From Acinetobacter sp. UBA801 (GTDB lineage Bacteria; Pseudomonadota; Gammaproteobacteria; Pseudomonadales; Moraxellaceae): DNA of 64,000 bases. The notes beneath the pieces are model-generated. The model was not told the DNA's origin. It did no database searches and saw nothing but the letters and a program-made list of their open reading frames with translations. Within the stretch, counting starts at the first letter, position 1; each line of letters opens with the position of its first letter. The position numbers were made by a program, and so were the translations under genes. Positions 47,895-57,686 of the stretch are shown here, in pieces. The stretch spans positions 50,796 to 114,795 of the forward strand of contig DBIN01000028.1 in the NCBI GenBank assembly GCA_002296655.1, written 5' to 3'.

Positions 47895-48500
47895 ATGATT
47901 CATACCGTAATTGTTCCAGGTGTAGGTGGCAGTGAATATGCGCACTGGCAATCTTGGTTACAACGACAACTCATGTCTTGCTCGCGTGTACAACAGTCAG
48001 ACTGGAATAGCCCAATTTTACAAAACTGGGTTACTGAATTTGTCAAAACAGTTGCCCCGATTCAGGACTATATTCAAATTGTGGCGCACAGTTTTGGTTG
48101 TCTAACCACGGTGGCAGCATTGGTACAGCACCCTGAGCTACAGACGAAAATTAAAAATGTGGTTTTGGTTGCACCTGCTAACCCTGCCCGTTTTGGTGAG
48201 TCTGGTTTTGCAGAACACAGCCAAAGCAATTATTCGGCTTACTTTCAGCAACTTAAATTGGCTGTACCGACACACTTATTGATTAGTGAAAATGACCCGT
48301 GGCTCAGTTTTGCAGATGCACAGGCACTTGCCCAAGCATGGCAATTAACACCTATTAATTTAGGACAAGTGGGTCATATTAATGTTGCATCAGGCTTTGG
48401 GGCATTTCCTGAAATTTATGATTATTTGATTGCAGAAAATATGCAACAACATATCAATATTTCTGATAAAAGCAAGTATTTATTCAAATTTGCAATTTGA
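47895..48500 (+). CDS. Alpha/beta hydrolase, RBBP9/YdeN family
   Basis: This 201-residue RBBP9/YdeN-type serine hydrolase has an N-terminal strand MIHTVIVPGVGGSEYAHWQSWLQRQL, the nucleophile elbow VAHSFGCLTT, the acid region ISENDPWLSFADAQALA and the catalytic histidine in QVGHINVASGFGAFPE. The substrate is unknown. The ATG at 47895 has AAGGAG 7 bases upstream. It sits between sbp and cysT, 82 bases before cysT, in a sulfate uptake locus where no hydrolase would be needed for transport. Confidence 0.88.
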   Translation: MIHTVIVPGVGGSEYAHWQSWLQRQLMSCSRVQQSDWNSPILQNWVTEFVKTVAPIQDYIQIVAHSFGCLTTVAALVQHPELQTKIKNVVLVAPANPARFGESGFAEHSQSNYSAYFQQLKLAVPTHLLISENDPWLSFADAQALAQAWQLTPINLGQVGHINVASGFGAFPEIYDYLIAENMQQHINISDKSKYLFKFAI

Positions 48501-48582
48501 TCTTCGCAACTTATGCTTGTGCCGAATTTATTTTTACTTATCTGTTTGTTTTTAAACACTCATTCTCTTTTGAGGAGTCATC

Positions 48583-49416
48583 ATGTCGCAGCGATCCAAA
48601 GTGCTGCCAGGATTTGGTCTTTCTCTAGGCTTTACCCTAGCGTATTTATCCTTAATTGTTCTTATTCCCTTATCGGCTGTATTTATTAAATCGTTAGGTA
48701 TCGGTTGGGATGGTTTATGGGAAATTTTAAGTTCAGAACGTATCCAAAAATCTTTGCAACTCAGTTTTAGCGCTGCACTCATTGCAGCCTTTATTAATGT
48801 CGTATTCGGCTTATTATTGGCATGGTGTTTGGTCAGATACAGCTTTCCGGGCAAACGTATTATAGATGCGTTGGTCGACTTACCTTTCGCCTTACCTACC
48901 GCAGTTGCAGGTATTGCCCTGACTTCTTTATATGCACCAACAGGCTGGATTGGACAATATTTAGAACCACTGGGCATTAAAGTCGCCTATACCCCGATCG
49001 GGATTACCCTGGCCCTGATCTTCATTGGTATTCCATTTGTGGTGCGTACCGTACAACCGGTACTCAGCGATTTGGAAACCGAGCTGGAAGAAGCGGCATC
49101 TGCTCTGGGCGCAAACCGTCTGCAGATTGTTACCAAAGTCATTTTCCCGATTTTACTGCCAGCATTAATTACTGGTTTTGCCCTGGCCTTTGCCCGTGGC
49201 GTGGGTGAATATGGTTCGGTAATCTTCATTGCCGGGAACCAGCCTTTTGAAACTGAAATTGCCCCGCTGATGATTATCTCCCGTTTAGAAGAATATGATT
49301 ATGCCGGTGCAACCACTATTGCGGTGGTGATGCTGCTGATTTCATTCGTGATGCTGTTCCTGATTAACTTGTTACAAGCATGGGCCAGCCGTCGTACAGG
49401 GAGAACAGCCCGATGA
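48583..49416 (+). CDS. cysT: Sulfate ABC transporter permease CysT
   Basis: CysT (CysU) is one permease subunit of the sulfate/thiosulfate importer. The 277-residue product has about six helices and the EAA-loop [30 protein letters not shown]. Codon use changes within the gene: up to about 48985 leucine is mostly TTA/TTG (3 CTG of 25 leucines by my count), whereas the remaining 3' part is mostly CTG (12 of 19). This suggests a recombination joint. The stop overlaps the cysW start (ATGA). Confidence 0.95.
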   Translation: MSQRSKVLPGFGLSLGFTLAYLSLIVLIPLSAVFIKSLGIGWDGLWEILSSERIQKSLQLSFSAALIAAFINVVFGLLLAWCLVRYSFPGKRIIDALVDLPFALPTAVAGIALTSLYAPTGWIGQYLEPLGIKVAYTPIGITLALIFIGIPFVVRTVQPVLSDLETELEEAASALGANRLQIVTKVIFPILLPALITGFALAFARGVGEYGSVIFIAGNQPFETEIAPLMIISRLEEYDYAGATTIAVVMLLISFVMLFLINLLQAWASRRTGRTAR

Positions 49417-50306
49417 GTTTAAATACCAACAGCAATGCTTTGGCCGACAAGCTGCAATCGCGTGATGCCACCCGTGAACCGACCTGGGTTCGCTACACCT
49501 TACTGACCATTGCCCTGATTTTCTTCCTGAGCTGCCTGATTCTGCCGTTAATTCTGGTATTCGTTGAAGCCTTTAAACAAGGTGTGGGCGTGTATACCCA
49601 GGCGCTTGTACATCCAGATACCTTATCTGCAGTCAAACTGACCTTACTCACTGCGGCCATTGCCGTTCCACTCAATGTGGTGTTTGGTGTAGCCGCAGCC
49701 TGGTCGGTAGCCAAGTTTAACTTCCCGGGTAAATCAATTCTGACCACCATCATTGATTTACCATTCTCGGTTTCTCCGGTCATTGCCGGGATGATGCTGG
49801 TACTGATTTTTGGTACCCAGGGCTGGATGGGCAACTGGTTAATGGACAACGACATCAAGATTTTGTATGCCGTGCCAGCGATTGTCATTGCCACCATCTT
49901 TATTACCGTACCGTTTGTGGCGCGTGAACTGATTCCGCTCATGGAAGCGCAAGGCACCGAAGAAGAAGAAGCTGCCATTGTACTGGGTGCCTCTGGCTGG
50001 CAAACTTTCTGGAAAGTCACCTTGCCGAATATTAAATGGGGCCTGATTTACGGTGTCATTCTGTGTAATGCCCGGGCGATGGGTGAGTTTGGGGCGGTCT
50101 CAGTCGTGTCTGGCCACATTCGCGGTGAAACCAATACCTTGCCCTTACACGTTGAGATTCTCTATAACGAATATACCTTCAGTGCTGCGTTTGCGGTGTC
50201 GTCCCTGCTGGCCCTACTGGCAATTGTGACCTTGATCCTGAAAACCTGGGTCGAAATCCGTCAGGAAAAGCAGGACAAACGTAATGAAGATTCAACAGTT
50301 TCTTAA
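49413..50306 (+). CDS. cysW: Sulfate ABC transporter permease CysW
   Basis: CysW is the second permease subunit. The 297-residue product contains the EAA loop [30 protein letters not shown] and the downstream [28 protein letters not shown] typical of CysW. The ATG at 49413 overlaps the cysT stop (ATGA) and is preferred over the upstream in-frame ATG at 49380, which lies within cysT. The whole gene shows GC-richer codon use (many CTG, GCC, ACC) than the surrounding genome. Confidence 0.95.
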   Translation: MSLNTNSNALADKLQSRDATREPTWVRYTLLTIALIFFLSCLILPLILVFVEAFKQGVGVYTQALVHPDTLSAVKLTLLTAAIAVPLNVVFGVAAAWSVAKFNFPGKSILTTIIDLPFSVSPVIAGMMLVLIFGTQGWMGNWLMDNDIKILYAVPAIVIATIFITVPFVARELIPLMEAQGTEEEEAAIVLGASGWQTFWKVTLPNIKWGLIYGVILCNARAMGEFGAVSVVSGHIRGETNTLPLHVEILYNEYTFSAAFAVSSLLALLAIVTLILKTWVEIRQEKQDKRNEDSTVS

Positions 50307-50317
50307 GGAATGACCTC

Positions 50318-51379
50318 ATGAGTATTCAAGTTAAAAATATTGAAAAACACTTTGGTGCATTCCATGCACTGAACAACATCTCCCTCGATTTTCCAGACGG
50401 CCAGCTGGTGGCCCTCCTAGGTCCATCGGGCTGTGGTAAAACCACCCTGCTGCGGATTATTGCCGGTTTGGAATCTGCCGATGGCGGTCAGGTGATTCTG
50501 GAAGGTCAGGACGCAACCGATGTGCATGTGCGAGAACGTCAAGTCGGTTTCGTTTTCCAACACTATGCCCTATTCCGCCACATGACCGTATTTGACAATA
50601 TCGCATTTGGTTTACGGGTACGTCCACGTGCAACCCGACCTTCAGAAGCCGAGATTAAAAAACGCGTTATGCGTTTACTTGACTTAGTACAGTTAGGCTT
50701 TTTAGCAGACCGTTATCCTGCGCAGTTATCGGGTGGACAACGTCAACGTATTGCTTTGGCACGTGCCTTAGCGGTTGAACCACGCGTATTGTTATTGGAT
50801 GAACCTTTTGGTGCGCTCGATGCCAAAGTACGTAAAGAATTACGTCGTTGGTTAAGAACTTTGCATGATGAATTACACATCACTTCAATTTTTGTGACCC
50901 ACGATCAGGAAGAAGCGCTCGAAGTTGCCGATCAAATTATTGTGATGAACAAAGGTAATGTCGAACAAATTGGTTCACCACGTGAAGTGTATGAACAGCC
51001 TGCCACTCCATTTGTATTTGACTTCTTAGGTCAAGCCAACCGTTTTGAAGGACAACATCATCAAGGAATTGTGCAAATTGGTGAAGATCGTGTACAACTT
51101 CTTAATCAACCCAACGCGCCACAAGGCAAAGTCATTGCATTTGCGCGTCCAGATGAGTTGCATATTCATGCCCAACCACAGGAAAATACCATTCAAGCGA
51201 CCTTCTTACGTGAGGTTTGGATTGCTGGTAAAGTAGTTGCAGAATTGCAAGATCGCCAAGGGAATTTAATTGAAATTGCACTCACTGCAGATGAAGCGAA
51301 ACTGCACCAATTCCGCCCAAATCAAACGGTTTGGTTAAGTGTAACCACTTTACATTTATTTGAAAATCAAGTCGCATAA
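50318..51379 (+). CDS. cysA: Sulfate ABC transporter ATP-binding protein CysA
   Basis: CysA is the ATPase of the sulfate importer. The 353-residue product has Walker [10 protein letters not shown], the Q-loop [20 protein letters not shown], the signature [15 protein letters not shown], Walker [20 protein letters not shown] and the H-loop FVTHDQ, followed by a C-terminal TOBE-like regulatory domain (about residues 240-353). It starts 11 bases after cysW. Codon use is CTG/CTC-rich in the first 80 codons and returns to TTA-rich, without CTG, from about 50600 on. Confidence 0.96.
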   Translation: MSIQVKNIEKHFGAFHALNNISLDFPDGQLVALLGPSGCGKTTLLRIIAGLESADGGQVILEGQDATDVHVRERQVGFVFQHYALFRHMTVFDNIAFGLRVRPRATRPSEAEIKKRVMRLLDLVQLGFLADRYPAQLSGGQRQRIALARALAVEPRVLLLDEPFGALDAKVRKELRRWLRTLHDELHITSIFVTHDQEEALEVADQIIVMNKGNVEQIGSPREVYEQPATPFVFDFLGQANRFEGQHHQGIVQIGEDRVQLLNQPNAPQGKVIAFARPDELHIHAQPQENTIQATFLREVWIAGKVVAELQDRQGNLIEIALTADEAKLHQFRPNQTVWLSVTTLHLFENQVA

Positions 51380-51431
51380 GGACATCAAGATGGAGCCTAA
51401 CCCGCTCCATCCTTTTTAGGGTTGCACCACT

Positions 51432-52355
51432 ATGAACTTCCAACAACTTAGAATTATTAGAGAAACCGTTCGGCAAAACTTTAATTTAACTGAAGCGTCT
51501 GCGGCACTATATACCTCTCAATCGGGCGTGAGTAAGCACATTAAAGACCTTGAAGATGAGCTGGGTGTGCAGCTTTTTGTCCGCAAAGGTAAACGCTTAT
51601 TGGGTTTAACCGAGCCAGGGCAAGCCTTGCTGTGTATCGTCGAACGCATGTTGATTGATGCAGATAACATTAAACGCCTTGCCGATGACTTTAATAAAGT
51701 TGATGAAGGCACGCTCACCATTGCGACTACACATACCCAAGCGCGTTATGTGCTACCGCCTATTGTGAATTTGTTTAAAAAAGAATTTCCCAAAGTACAT
51801 TTGATTTTACAACAAGCCAGCCCTGTAGAAATTGCCGAAATGCTGCTGCAAGGTGAAGCCGATATTGGTATTGCAACTGAATCTCTCACCACTGAAGAAA
51901 ACTTGGCGAGTGTGCCTTATTATGAGTGGCGCCACAGTATTATTACCCCTAAAAATCATCCTTTAGCCAGTAAAACTGAGATTAGCCTGACCGATTTGGC
52001 AGAATATCCAATTATTACTTACCACGGTGGCTTTACGGGTCGTTCTAAAATTGACAAAGCATTTATCGATGCAGGAATTGATGTCAATATCGTGATGTCT
52101 GCACTTGATGCCGATGTCATTAAAACCTATGTTGAATTAGGCATGGGTGTTGGTATTGTCAACAATGTGGCTTATGACGTTGAACGTGATCACCGCCTAA
52201 AACAAATTCAGACCGATATTTTTGGGCTAAACACCACATGGATTGCGGTTCGCAAAGGACATTTACTACGTGGCTATGGCTATGAGTTTATTTCTTTATG
52301 TGCACCAAATGCCGATATTAAAGCTTTAAAACGTATCGCCTATCCCGAAGAATAA
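51432..52355 (+). CDS. cysB: LysR-type regulator CysB
   Basis: CysB activates sulfate uptake and cysteine synthesis genes in response to N-acetylserine. The 307-residue protein has an N-terminal winged helix (MNFQQLRIIRETVRQNFNLTEASAALYTSQSGVSKHIKDLEDELGVQLF) and a periplasmic-binding-protein-like effector domain. The phrases TEASAALYTSQSGVSKHIKDLE and EGTLTIATTHTQARYVLP are specific to CysB/Cbl. It is directly downstream of cysA (52 bases), so probably in the same transcript. A terminator follows. Confidence 0.94.
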   Translation: MNFQQLRIIRETVRQNFNLTEASAALYTSQSGVSKHIKDLEDELGVQLFVRKGKRLLGLTEPGQALLCIVERMLIDADNIKRLADDFNKVDEGTLTIATTHTQARYVLPPIVNLFKKEFPKVHLILQQASPVEIAEMLLQGEADIGIATESLTTEENLASVPYYEWRHSIITPKNHPLASKTEISLTDLAEYPIITYHGGFTGRSKIDKAFIDAGIDVNIVMSALDADVIKTYVELGMGVGIVNNVAYDVERDHRLKQIQTDIFGLNTTWIAVRKGHLLRGYGYEFISLCAPNADIKALKRIAYPEE

Positions 52356-52369
52356 AACAGCAATACATA

Positions 52370-52392
52370 AGAGAGCCTAGGCTCTCTTTTTT
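52370..52392 (+). terminator. Terminator after cysB
   Basis: The stem AGAGAGCC-TA-GGCTCTCT is followed by a T run, about 15 bases after the cysB stop. Confidence 0.85.
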
Positions 52393-52544
52393 GATCTTTA
52401 GCAAAACTCTTGCTTATTCTATATACCTAGAAATAATCAAAATAATGATTTTAATTCATAAGAAAAGTGAATAAAATATAATCAACAATAAAAAACGTAA
52501 TTTGATTTTAAACACGATTCTATAATTTAGACCAAGGACGCAAC

Positions 52545-53735
52545 ATGAAATTTCACATTTTTGTCGGATTGCTGTTTGTCCTGCCGCTAAATTATACCTC
52601 TGCTGCAGCTTTAGAACGCAGCAATCAATCCATTCAAGCTTTCTTTGAAAACGGTAATTATGCGGAAGTTGCTTTGCTGCAAGTAGATCCCAATATTTCA
52701 GGTCAGGCCCAGCATCAACAAAATAGTACGAAATCAGATATTCAAAGTTTTTCGGCAGGCAATTTAGTCAATCATCAACACTTCATCCAAGCTGCATTAA
52801 AACTACAACCCCATCCACAAATTTCTGTGGCGTTATTATTTGACCAACCTTATTTTGTTGATGTGGATTATCAAATAGGCTCGACACAATCCAACGAACT
52901 CTTATTTTCTGAAACTGCAGATATTAAGTTTGAATCAAGAAATATCACAGCGCTAATCGGCTATCAACCCACACAAAATTGGAACCTCTTTACAGGTCTA
53001 AGTAACCAGTCATTCTCAGGTGATCTTAAAATTGCTATATACAATAAATATGCTGCAATTCCTTTTGGGGATTATCACGTACATTTTCCCAAAGACCATG
53101 CGTGGGGTTGGTTAGCAGGTGTCAGCTACCAAATTCCTGAATATGCTTTTAATACAGCAATTACCTATCGCTCTAAAATCAAGCATAGTTCCAATGCAAG
53201 TGAAACTGCTTGGGGATTTCCTTTAGAGGAAACATCACAACAAACAACAGAAATTGAAACACCTGAATCGGTGAATTTAGATTTTCACACCGGTTTACCT
53301 GCGCAAAATTTTCTGTATGGATCATTGCGATGGGTCAATTGGCAAGATTTTAAAATTCAACCCACTCAATTCTCCGCAATAGTGAAAAATCAATTCAACC
53401 TGATTGATTATCAAAAGAATCAATGGTCTACGCGTTTGGGTTTTGCCCATCAATGGTCACCCAAGTGGATCACTGCGGTGGAAGGATTGTGGGATTCTGG
53501 TGCGGGTAATCCTGCCTCAAGCTTAAATCCCGTAGATGGCTATATTGGTGTTGGTACGGGCGCGCTTTATCACTTCAACCCCAAAACTTTTATGATTGCG
53601 GGTCTGCATTATTTGCACTTTACTAAGCCAGACACGGTACAACCACAGTCGTTAATCACGCAAATTTCAAGTTTTTCTTCACTCGAACAACGTGAGGCTT
53701 GGGTTTATCACTTGAAATTAGCACACCGCTTTTAA
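52545..53735 (+). CDS. FadL/TodX-type outer membrane porin
   Basis: This 396-residue outer-membrane protein is predicted to transport hydrophobic compounds such as fatty acids. A signal peptide ends near TSA-AALERSNQSIQAFFENGNYAE, the hatch/N-terminal region typical of the FadL family. The barrel follows, ending in LKLAHRF, with a C-terminal aromatic residue for BAM recognition. A repeated beta pattern of aromatic and glycine residues is visible. The exact substrate is unknown; E. coli FadL is the best-known relative. It is flanked by the cysB terminator and its own terminator. Confidence 0.86.
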   Translation: MKFHIFVGLLFVLPLNYTSAAALERSNQSIQAFFENGNYAEVALLQVDPNISGQAQHQQNSTKSDIQSFSAGNLVNHQHFIQAALKLQPHPQISVALLFDQPYFVDVDYQIGSTQSNELLFSETADIKFESRNITALIGYQPTQNWNLFTGLSNQSFSGDLKIAIYNKYAAIPFGDYHVHFPKDHAWGWLAGVSYQIPEYAFNTAITYRSKIKHSSNASETAWGFPLEETSQQTTEIETPESVNLDFHTGLPAQNFLYGSLRWVNWQDFKIQPTQFSAIVKNQFNLIDYQKNQWSTRLGFAHQWSPKWITAVEGLWDSGAGNPASSLNPVDGYIGVGTGALYHFNPKTFMIAGLHYLHFTKPDTVQPQSLITQISSFSSLEQREAWVYHLKLAHRF

Positions 53736-53740
53736 GACAC

Positions 53741-53769
53741 AAAAAAACGAGCCGAAGCTCGTTTTTTTT
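53741..53769. terminator. Bidirectional terminator between two outer-membrane genes
   Basis: The symmetrical hairpin AAAAAAACGAGC-CGAA-GCTCGTTTTTTTT serves the convergent FadL-type gene and the barrel gene ending at 53793. Confidence 0.92.
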
Positions 53770-53792
53770 GGTTTAGCTGAAACTAACGGATA

Positions 53793-54524
53793 TTACCAGT
53801 GGTAGCTTACACCTAGTTTCGCTACTGGCATCCATTCGTATTTGTCGTCGTTACGGATTTTGTTTTCTTCAGCAGCTAAATCTCTATCAAAATCAGCGCC
53901 ATTCACGTTTACAAAGTTACCTTTCGACGTCAAGTTTACAGATGGGTTGCCTGTATAGTACGCACCCACTTCACCAAATACACCCCAGTTTTCATTGATC
54001 TTAGGCGCTAAACCTAGACCTACATAGGGAGCAATATTATTTTCATAATCCATTTTCCCTGAAACTTCACCATTAAAGTTATAGTTATTGCCATTTACTT
54101 TAATCGTACCATCACTTGAGCGCTTCTTCAGGTCATACTCAGAATCGACATAGCCTACACCAGCAGCAACATATAAACCTTGAGCCCAACGATTTGTGCT
54201 TGTACCCCATGGACGAATCTCAGCATTTAAATAGGTCAAGTTATTGTCCATATCCATATCGTACTTTGTACCATTAATAGATAAGTCATCCGACCAAGAA
54301 ATATCGCCACCGTTATACCCAAGAGCTAAGCCCACATACGGGTTTGCAGTCCAAAGTAAGGCACCACCATAACCAGTTGTACCGACTTCAGCACGTACGC
54401 CTGTTGGAATGAGTTGGTTACGATCAAACGCATAACCATCTTGTACCACAGCTGTATCTGCCATTGCAGAACCTGCAGCTGCTGCCAATACCGAAGCGGC
54501 TAAAATTGTATGTAAAGTTTTCAT
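53793..54524 (-). CDS. Outer membrane beta-barrel protein
   Basis: This 243-residue outer-membrane protein has a signal peptide (MKTLHTILAASVLAAAAGSAMA-DTAV) and a C-terminus ending in GVSYHW, the terminal aromatic typical of barrels. Internal strands show alternating aromatic and glycine residues (ALLWTANPYVGLALGYNGGDISW; LYVAAGVGYVDSEYDL; GVFGEVGAYYTGNPSV). I place it with small OmpW/YfaZ-like barrels but cannot name the family. The ATG at 54524 has GAGGAG 7-8 bases upstream. It is convergent with the FadL-like gene. Confidence 0.8.
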   Translation of the reverse strand: MKTLHTILAASVLAAAAGSAMADTAVVQDGYAFDRNQLIPTGVRAEVGTTGYGGALLWTANPYVGLALGYNGGDISWSDDLSINGTKYDMDMDNNLTYLNAEIRPWGTSTNRWAQGLYVAAGVGYVDSEYDLKKRSSDGTIKVNGNNYNFNGEVSGKMDYENNIAPYVGLGLAPKINENWGVFGEVGAYYTGNPSVNLTSKGNFVNVNGADFDRDLAAEENKIRNDDKYEWMPVAKLGVSYHW

Positions 54525-54825
54525 TGTGTTTCTCCTCAAACTAAAGCTTTTTGAATTTTCATTCATTCGTTTTTCATGTAAAAACTATAGAGCATATTGC
54601 GTTCAGTATTTATGCAAGATGTGCTAGGTTTATGTTATTTTTTGATACAAATTTATTTTTATTGTTTATTGCAAAAGCTTTTATTTTCAAAACTTCAACA
54701 ATTTAGCGCTCAACTTGACTTGTTTTATCTAGCCAAGGATAAACTCCAAGTTGTTCTAAATTTTATCTATTCCTCTCTCAATATAGTGTAAAATCTTGGA
54801 AAGTTTTTTTCAGGTATTTACATCG

Positions 54826-55647
54826 ATGTCGCAGCTTTCAACAATTATTGAACAAGCATTTGAAGACCGTGCTAATTTTACAGCAGCAGATTGCCCTGCT
54901 GAAATTCGCCAAGCAGTTGAACAAGCAATTGCAGGTTTAGATAACGGCACATTGCGCGTTGCTGAAAAAATTAATGGTGAGTGGATCGTTCACCAATGGT
55001 TAAAAAAGGCAGTTTTGTTATCTTTTAAACTCAATGATAACAAGCCAATTGAATCTTGCGATTTGCGTTTCTACGACAAAGTAGACACGAAATTTACAGG
55101 TTGGACTAACGAGCAATTTAAACAGGCAGGTGTACGTGTAGTACCGCCAGCTGTTGCACGTAAAGGTTCGTTCCAAGCCAAAAATGTGGTGTTAATGCCA
55201 TCTTATGTCAATATTGGCGCTTATGTAGATGAAGGCACCATGGTCGATACATGGGCAACAGTAGGTTCATGTGCACAAATTGGTAAAAACGTGCATTTAT
55301 CGGGTGGTGTAGGCATTGGTGGTGTACTTGAGCCACTTCAAGCAAACCCCACGATTATTGAAGACAACTGCTTCATTGGCGCACGTTCTGAAATTGTTGA
55401 AGGCGTGATTGTCGAAGAAGGTTCTGTCATTTCTATGGGCGTTTATATTGGTCAATCGACCAAAATTTATGATCGTGAAACTGGCGAAATCCACTATGGT
55501 CGTGTACCTGCAGGTTCAGTGGTCGTTTCTGGTAGCCTGCCTTCTAAATGTGGCACTTATAGCTTATATGCTGCTATCATTGTGAAAAAGGTAGATGCAA
55601 AAACCCGTGCAAAAACCAGTTTGAACGACTTATTACGCGAAGACTAA
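54826..55647 (+). CDS. dapD: 2,3,4,5-tetrahydropyridine-2,6-dicarboxylate N-succinyltransferase
   Basis: DapD succinylates tetrahydrodipicolinate in the lysine/diaminopimelate pathway. The 273-residue product has an N-terminal helical domain and a left-handed beta-helix of hexapeptide repeats ([48 protein letters not shown]...). Family-specific stretches include FYDKVDTKF and [26 protein letters not shown]. The ATG at 54826 is preferred over 54796 because the product then begins [15 protein letters not shown], the usual DapD start, and has typical length. Confidence 0.97.
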   Translation: MSQLSTIIEQAFEDRANFTAADCPAEIRQAVEQAIAGLDNGTLRVAEKINGEWIVHQWLKKAVLLSFKLNDNKPIESCDLRFYDKVDTKFTGWTNEQFKQAGVRVVPPAVARKGSFQAKNVVLMPSYVNIGAYVDEGTMVDTWATVGSCAQIGKNVHLSGGVGIGGVLEPLQANPTIIEDNCFIGARSEIVEGVIVEEGSVISMGVYIGQSTKIYDRETGEIHYGRVPAGSVVVSGSLPSKCGTYSLYAAIIVKKVDAKTRAKTSLNDLLRED

Positions 55648-55714
55648 ACTTTTTTTAGTTTTCCCCATCTCTACGGCCAGCAATGACCGTAGAGATTTTT
55701 GTTTTTTATATACT

Positions 55715-56437
55715 GTGATGAATTTTATGAGTACCCTCCGATCTTCCGCTATTCCTGTTTCTGATCCGTCTGCGGGTTTACGCATTACGGAGATTTTCTA
55801 TTCATTGCAGGGCGAAGCCAATACATCAGGCTTGCCAACCGTATTTATTCGTTTAACGGGTTGTCCATTGCGTTGTCATTACTGCGATACCACCTATTCT
55901 TTTGAAGGTGGCGAGCGTCAATCTTTAGATGACATCATCCAAACCACGCTAGATTTTAAAACACCGTATGTATGTGTGACGGGCGGTGAACCACTGGCTC
56001 AACCGAATGCGCTGCCACTCATGCAACGCTTGGCAGATTTAGGTTGTGAAGTGTCTTTGGAAACCAGTGGAGCTTTGGATATTTCTAAAGTGGATAATCG
56101 TGTATCTAAAGTGCTGGATTTAAAAACCCCTGCCTCGGGTGAAATGTCCCGCAATTTATTATCAAATTTAGATTTTTTAAACCCGCATGATCAAATCAAA
56201 TTTGTGATTTGTAATCATGACGATTATCTTTGGGCGAAGGAGCAGGTTGAGCAATATCAATTGCATAAAAAAGTCGATACCGTGTGGTTCTCCCCTGCAT
56301 TTGCTGTCGAAAAAGGTGCAGTCGCCTTGCCACAACTTGCACGTGATTTGGCACAGTGGATTTTAGCCGACCATCTCCCTGTTCGTTTCCAATTGCAATT
56401 ACATAAATTGCTTTGGAATGATGAAACAGGTCGTTAA
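55715..56437 (+). CDS. queE: 7-carboxy-7-deazaguanine synthase QueE
   Basis: QueE is a radical-SAM enzyme that converts 6-carboxytetrahydropterin to 7-carboxy-7-deazaguanine in queuosine synthesis. The 240-residue product has [34 protein letters not shown], with the CxxxCxxC cluster motif, then [20 protein letters not shown] and [11 protein letters not shown] start at the internal ATG (55727) is also possible. It precedes queC by 89 bases, so the two preQ0 enzymes are probably co-transcribed. Confidence 0.95.
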   Translation: MMNFMSTLRSSAIPVSDPSAGLRITEIFYSLQGEANTSGLPTVFIRLTGCPLRCHYCDTTYSFEGGERQSLDDIIQTTLDFKTPYVCVTGGEPLAQPNALPLMQRLADLGCEVSLETSGALDISKVDNRVSKVLDLKTPASGEMSRNLLSNLDFLNPHDQIKFVICNHDDYLWAKEQVEQYQLHKKVDTVWFSPAFAVEKGAVALPQLARDLAQWILADHLPVRFQLQLHKLLWNDETGR

Positions 56438-56526
56438 TGTCCACACGAATACACATTCGTACTAAGGTCAATCATCACAGTTTTGCTCAAGTTCTAACGC
56501 AAAATTTTAAAAATTGGAGTTCAATT

Positions 56527-57198
56527 ATGCGCCCTCGTGCCATTGTATTGTTATCTGGTGGATTAGACTCAACCACGTGTTTGGCATGGGCACAAGCGCG
56601 TTATGAATGTATTGCACTTAGTTTTATGTATGGTCAACGCTCGACCACAGAGCTAGATGCTGCACGTGCCTTGACTAAAAATGCAGGCATTGAGCATCGT
56701 GTGATTAATATTGATTTAGGCAACTTGGGCGGTTCTGCCTTGACCGATCACAGCATTGAAGTACCTGATCATGAGCAAGAAGGTATTCCTGTGACTTATG
56801 TTCCTGCGCGTAATACCATCTTCCTGTCTTATGCTTTGGCTGCAGCCGAAGTGTTTGATGCAGAAGCCATTGTGATTGGCATTAATGCGGTAGATTATTC
56901 GGGCTATCCTGACTGTCGTCCTGAATTTATTGATGCTTTTGCCAATATGGCGCGCTTGGCAACCAAAGTTGGCGTAGAAGGTAAACCGTTAAAATTTGAG
57001 ACACCTTTGTTACATTTATCCAAAGCAAATATTATTCGCTTAGGTATTGAACATGGCGTAGACTATAGTCAAACGGTTTCTTGCTACCAAGCAGATGACC
57101 AAGGACGTGCTTGTGGTAAATGTGACAGCTGTCGCTTACGCAAACAAGGTTTTGCCGATGCAGGTGTTGCGGACCCAACACGTTATATACCGTCATAA
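56527..57198 (+). CDS. queC: 7-cyano-7-deazaguanine synthase QueC
   Basis: QueC converts carboxydeazaguanine to preQ0 using ATP and ammonia. The 223-residue product has the PP-loop [16 protein letters not shown], the region [42 protein letters not shown] and the zinc site [20 protein letters not shown]. The ATG at 56527 is preferred because GGAG is 8 bases upstream and [12 protein letters not shown] is the usual N-terminus; the upstream in-frame ATG at 56437 would add an unlikely 30 residues. Confidence 0.96.
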   Translation: MRPRAIVLLSGGLDSTTCLAWAQARYECIALSFMYGQRSTTELDAARALTKNAGIEHRVINIDLGNLGGSALTDHSIEVPDHEQEGIPVTYVPARNTIFLSYALAAAEVFDAEAIVIGINAVDYSGYPDCRPEFIDAFANMARLATKVGVEGKPLKFETPLLHLSKANIIRLGIEHGVDYSQTVSCYQADDQGRACGKCDSCRLRKQGFADAGVADPTRYIPS

Positions 57199-57211
57199 CA
57201 AGGTAAAGTGT

Positions 57212-57616
57212 ATGAAAAATTTAAAATCAAACATTATGGTTTCTGCGATTATGTCTGTTGCTGCATTATTCGCAACAACGACGCACGCAAATAATGACAA
57301 GTTGCAACAAGCATACAAAAGCACCAATGTAAAAGCAGCTTTAATTAATGTTTGTAAAGAAGAAACTGCAAAAGGCAAAAAACTGACTACAGCTGAAGTA
57401 AGCAAATATTGTACTTGTGCAGTAGAAGCAGATGGTAAATTAACCAACGCTCAAAAATGGGAAATTCAAGGCGCAATTAACCAGAAAAAGAGCCCTGCGA
57501 CTTTAGCTTTTGTACAAAAGCAAAATAAAGATTTGCAAACTTGTTTTGGTCCTCAGCTTACAGGTAAATTAAAAACCTTAACTGAAGAAGCAATGAAAGC
57601 GGCTGAGAAAAAATAA
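57212..57616 (+). CDS. Small secreted protein of unknown function
   Basis: This 134-residue protein has an N-terminal signal peptide (MKNLKSNIMVSAIMSVAALFATTTHA-NND). The mature part has cysteines in INVCKEETAKGKK, SKYCTCAVEADGKL and LQTCFGPQL that could form disulphides, and a lysine-rich C-terminus (MKAAEKK). I do not recognise the family; it is helical and periplasmic by prediction. The ATG at 57212 has AGGTAA about 5 bases upstream and lies 13 bases after queC, so read-through expression is likely. Confidence 0.7.
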   Translation: MKNLKSNIMVSAIMSVAALFATTTHANNDKLQQAYKSTNVKAALINVCKEETAKGKKLTTAEVSKYCTCAVEADGKLTNAQKWEIQGAINQKKSPATLAFVQKQNKDLQTCFGPQLTGKLKTLTEEAMKAAEKK

Positions 57617-57633
57617 TTTTTCTTAACAATTTC

Positions 57634-57662
57634 AACTAGCCACTTTATGTGGCTAGTTTTTT
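57634..57662 (+). terminator. Terminator after the queE-queC-secreted protein run
   Basis: AACTAGCCAC-TTTAT-GTGGCTAGTT is followed by T residues, 17 bases after the stop at 57616. Confidence 0.88.
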
Positions 57663-57686
57663 ATGTGCATGATTTTGGAGAAAAAT

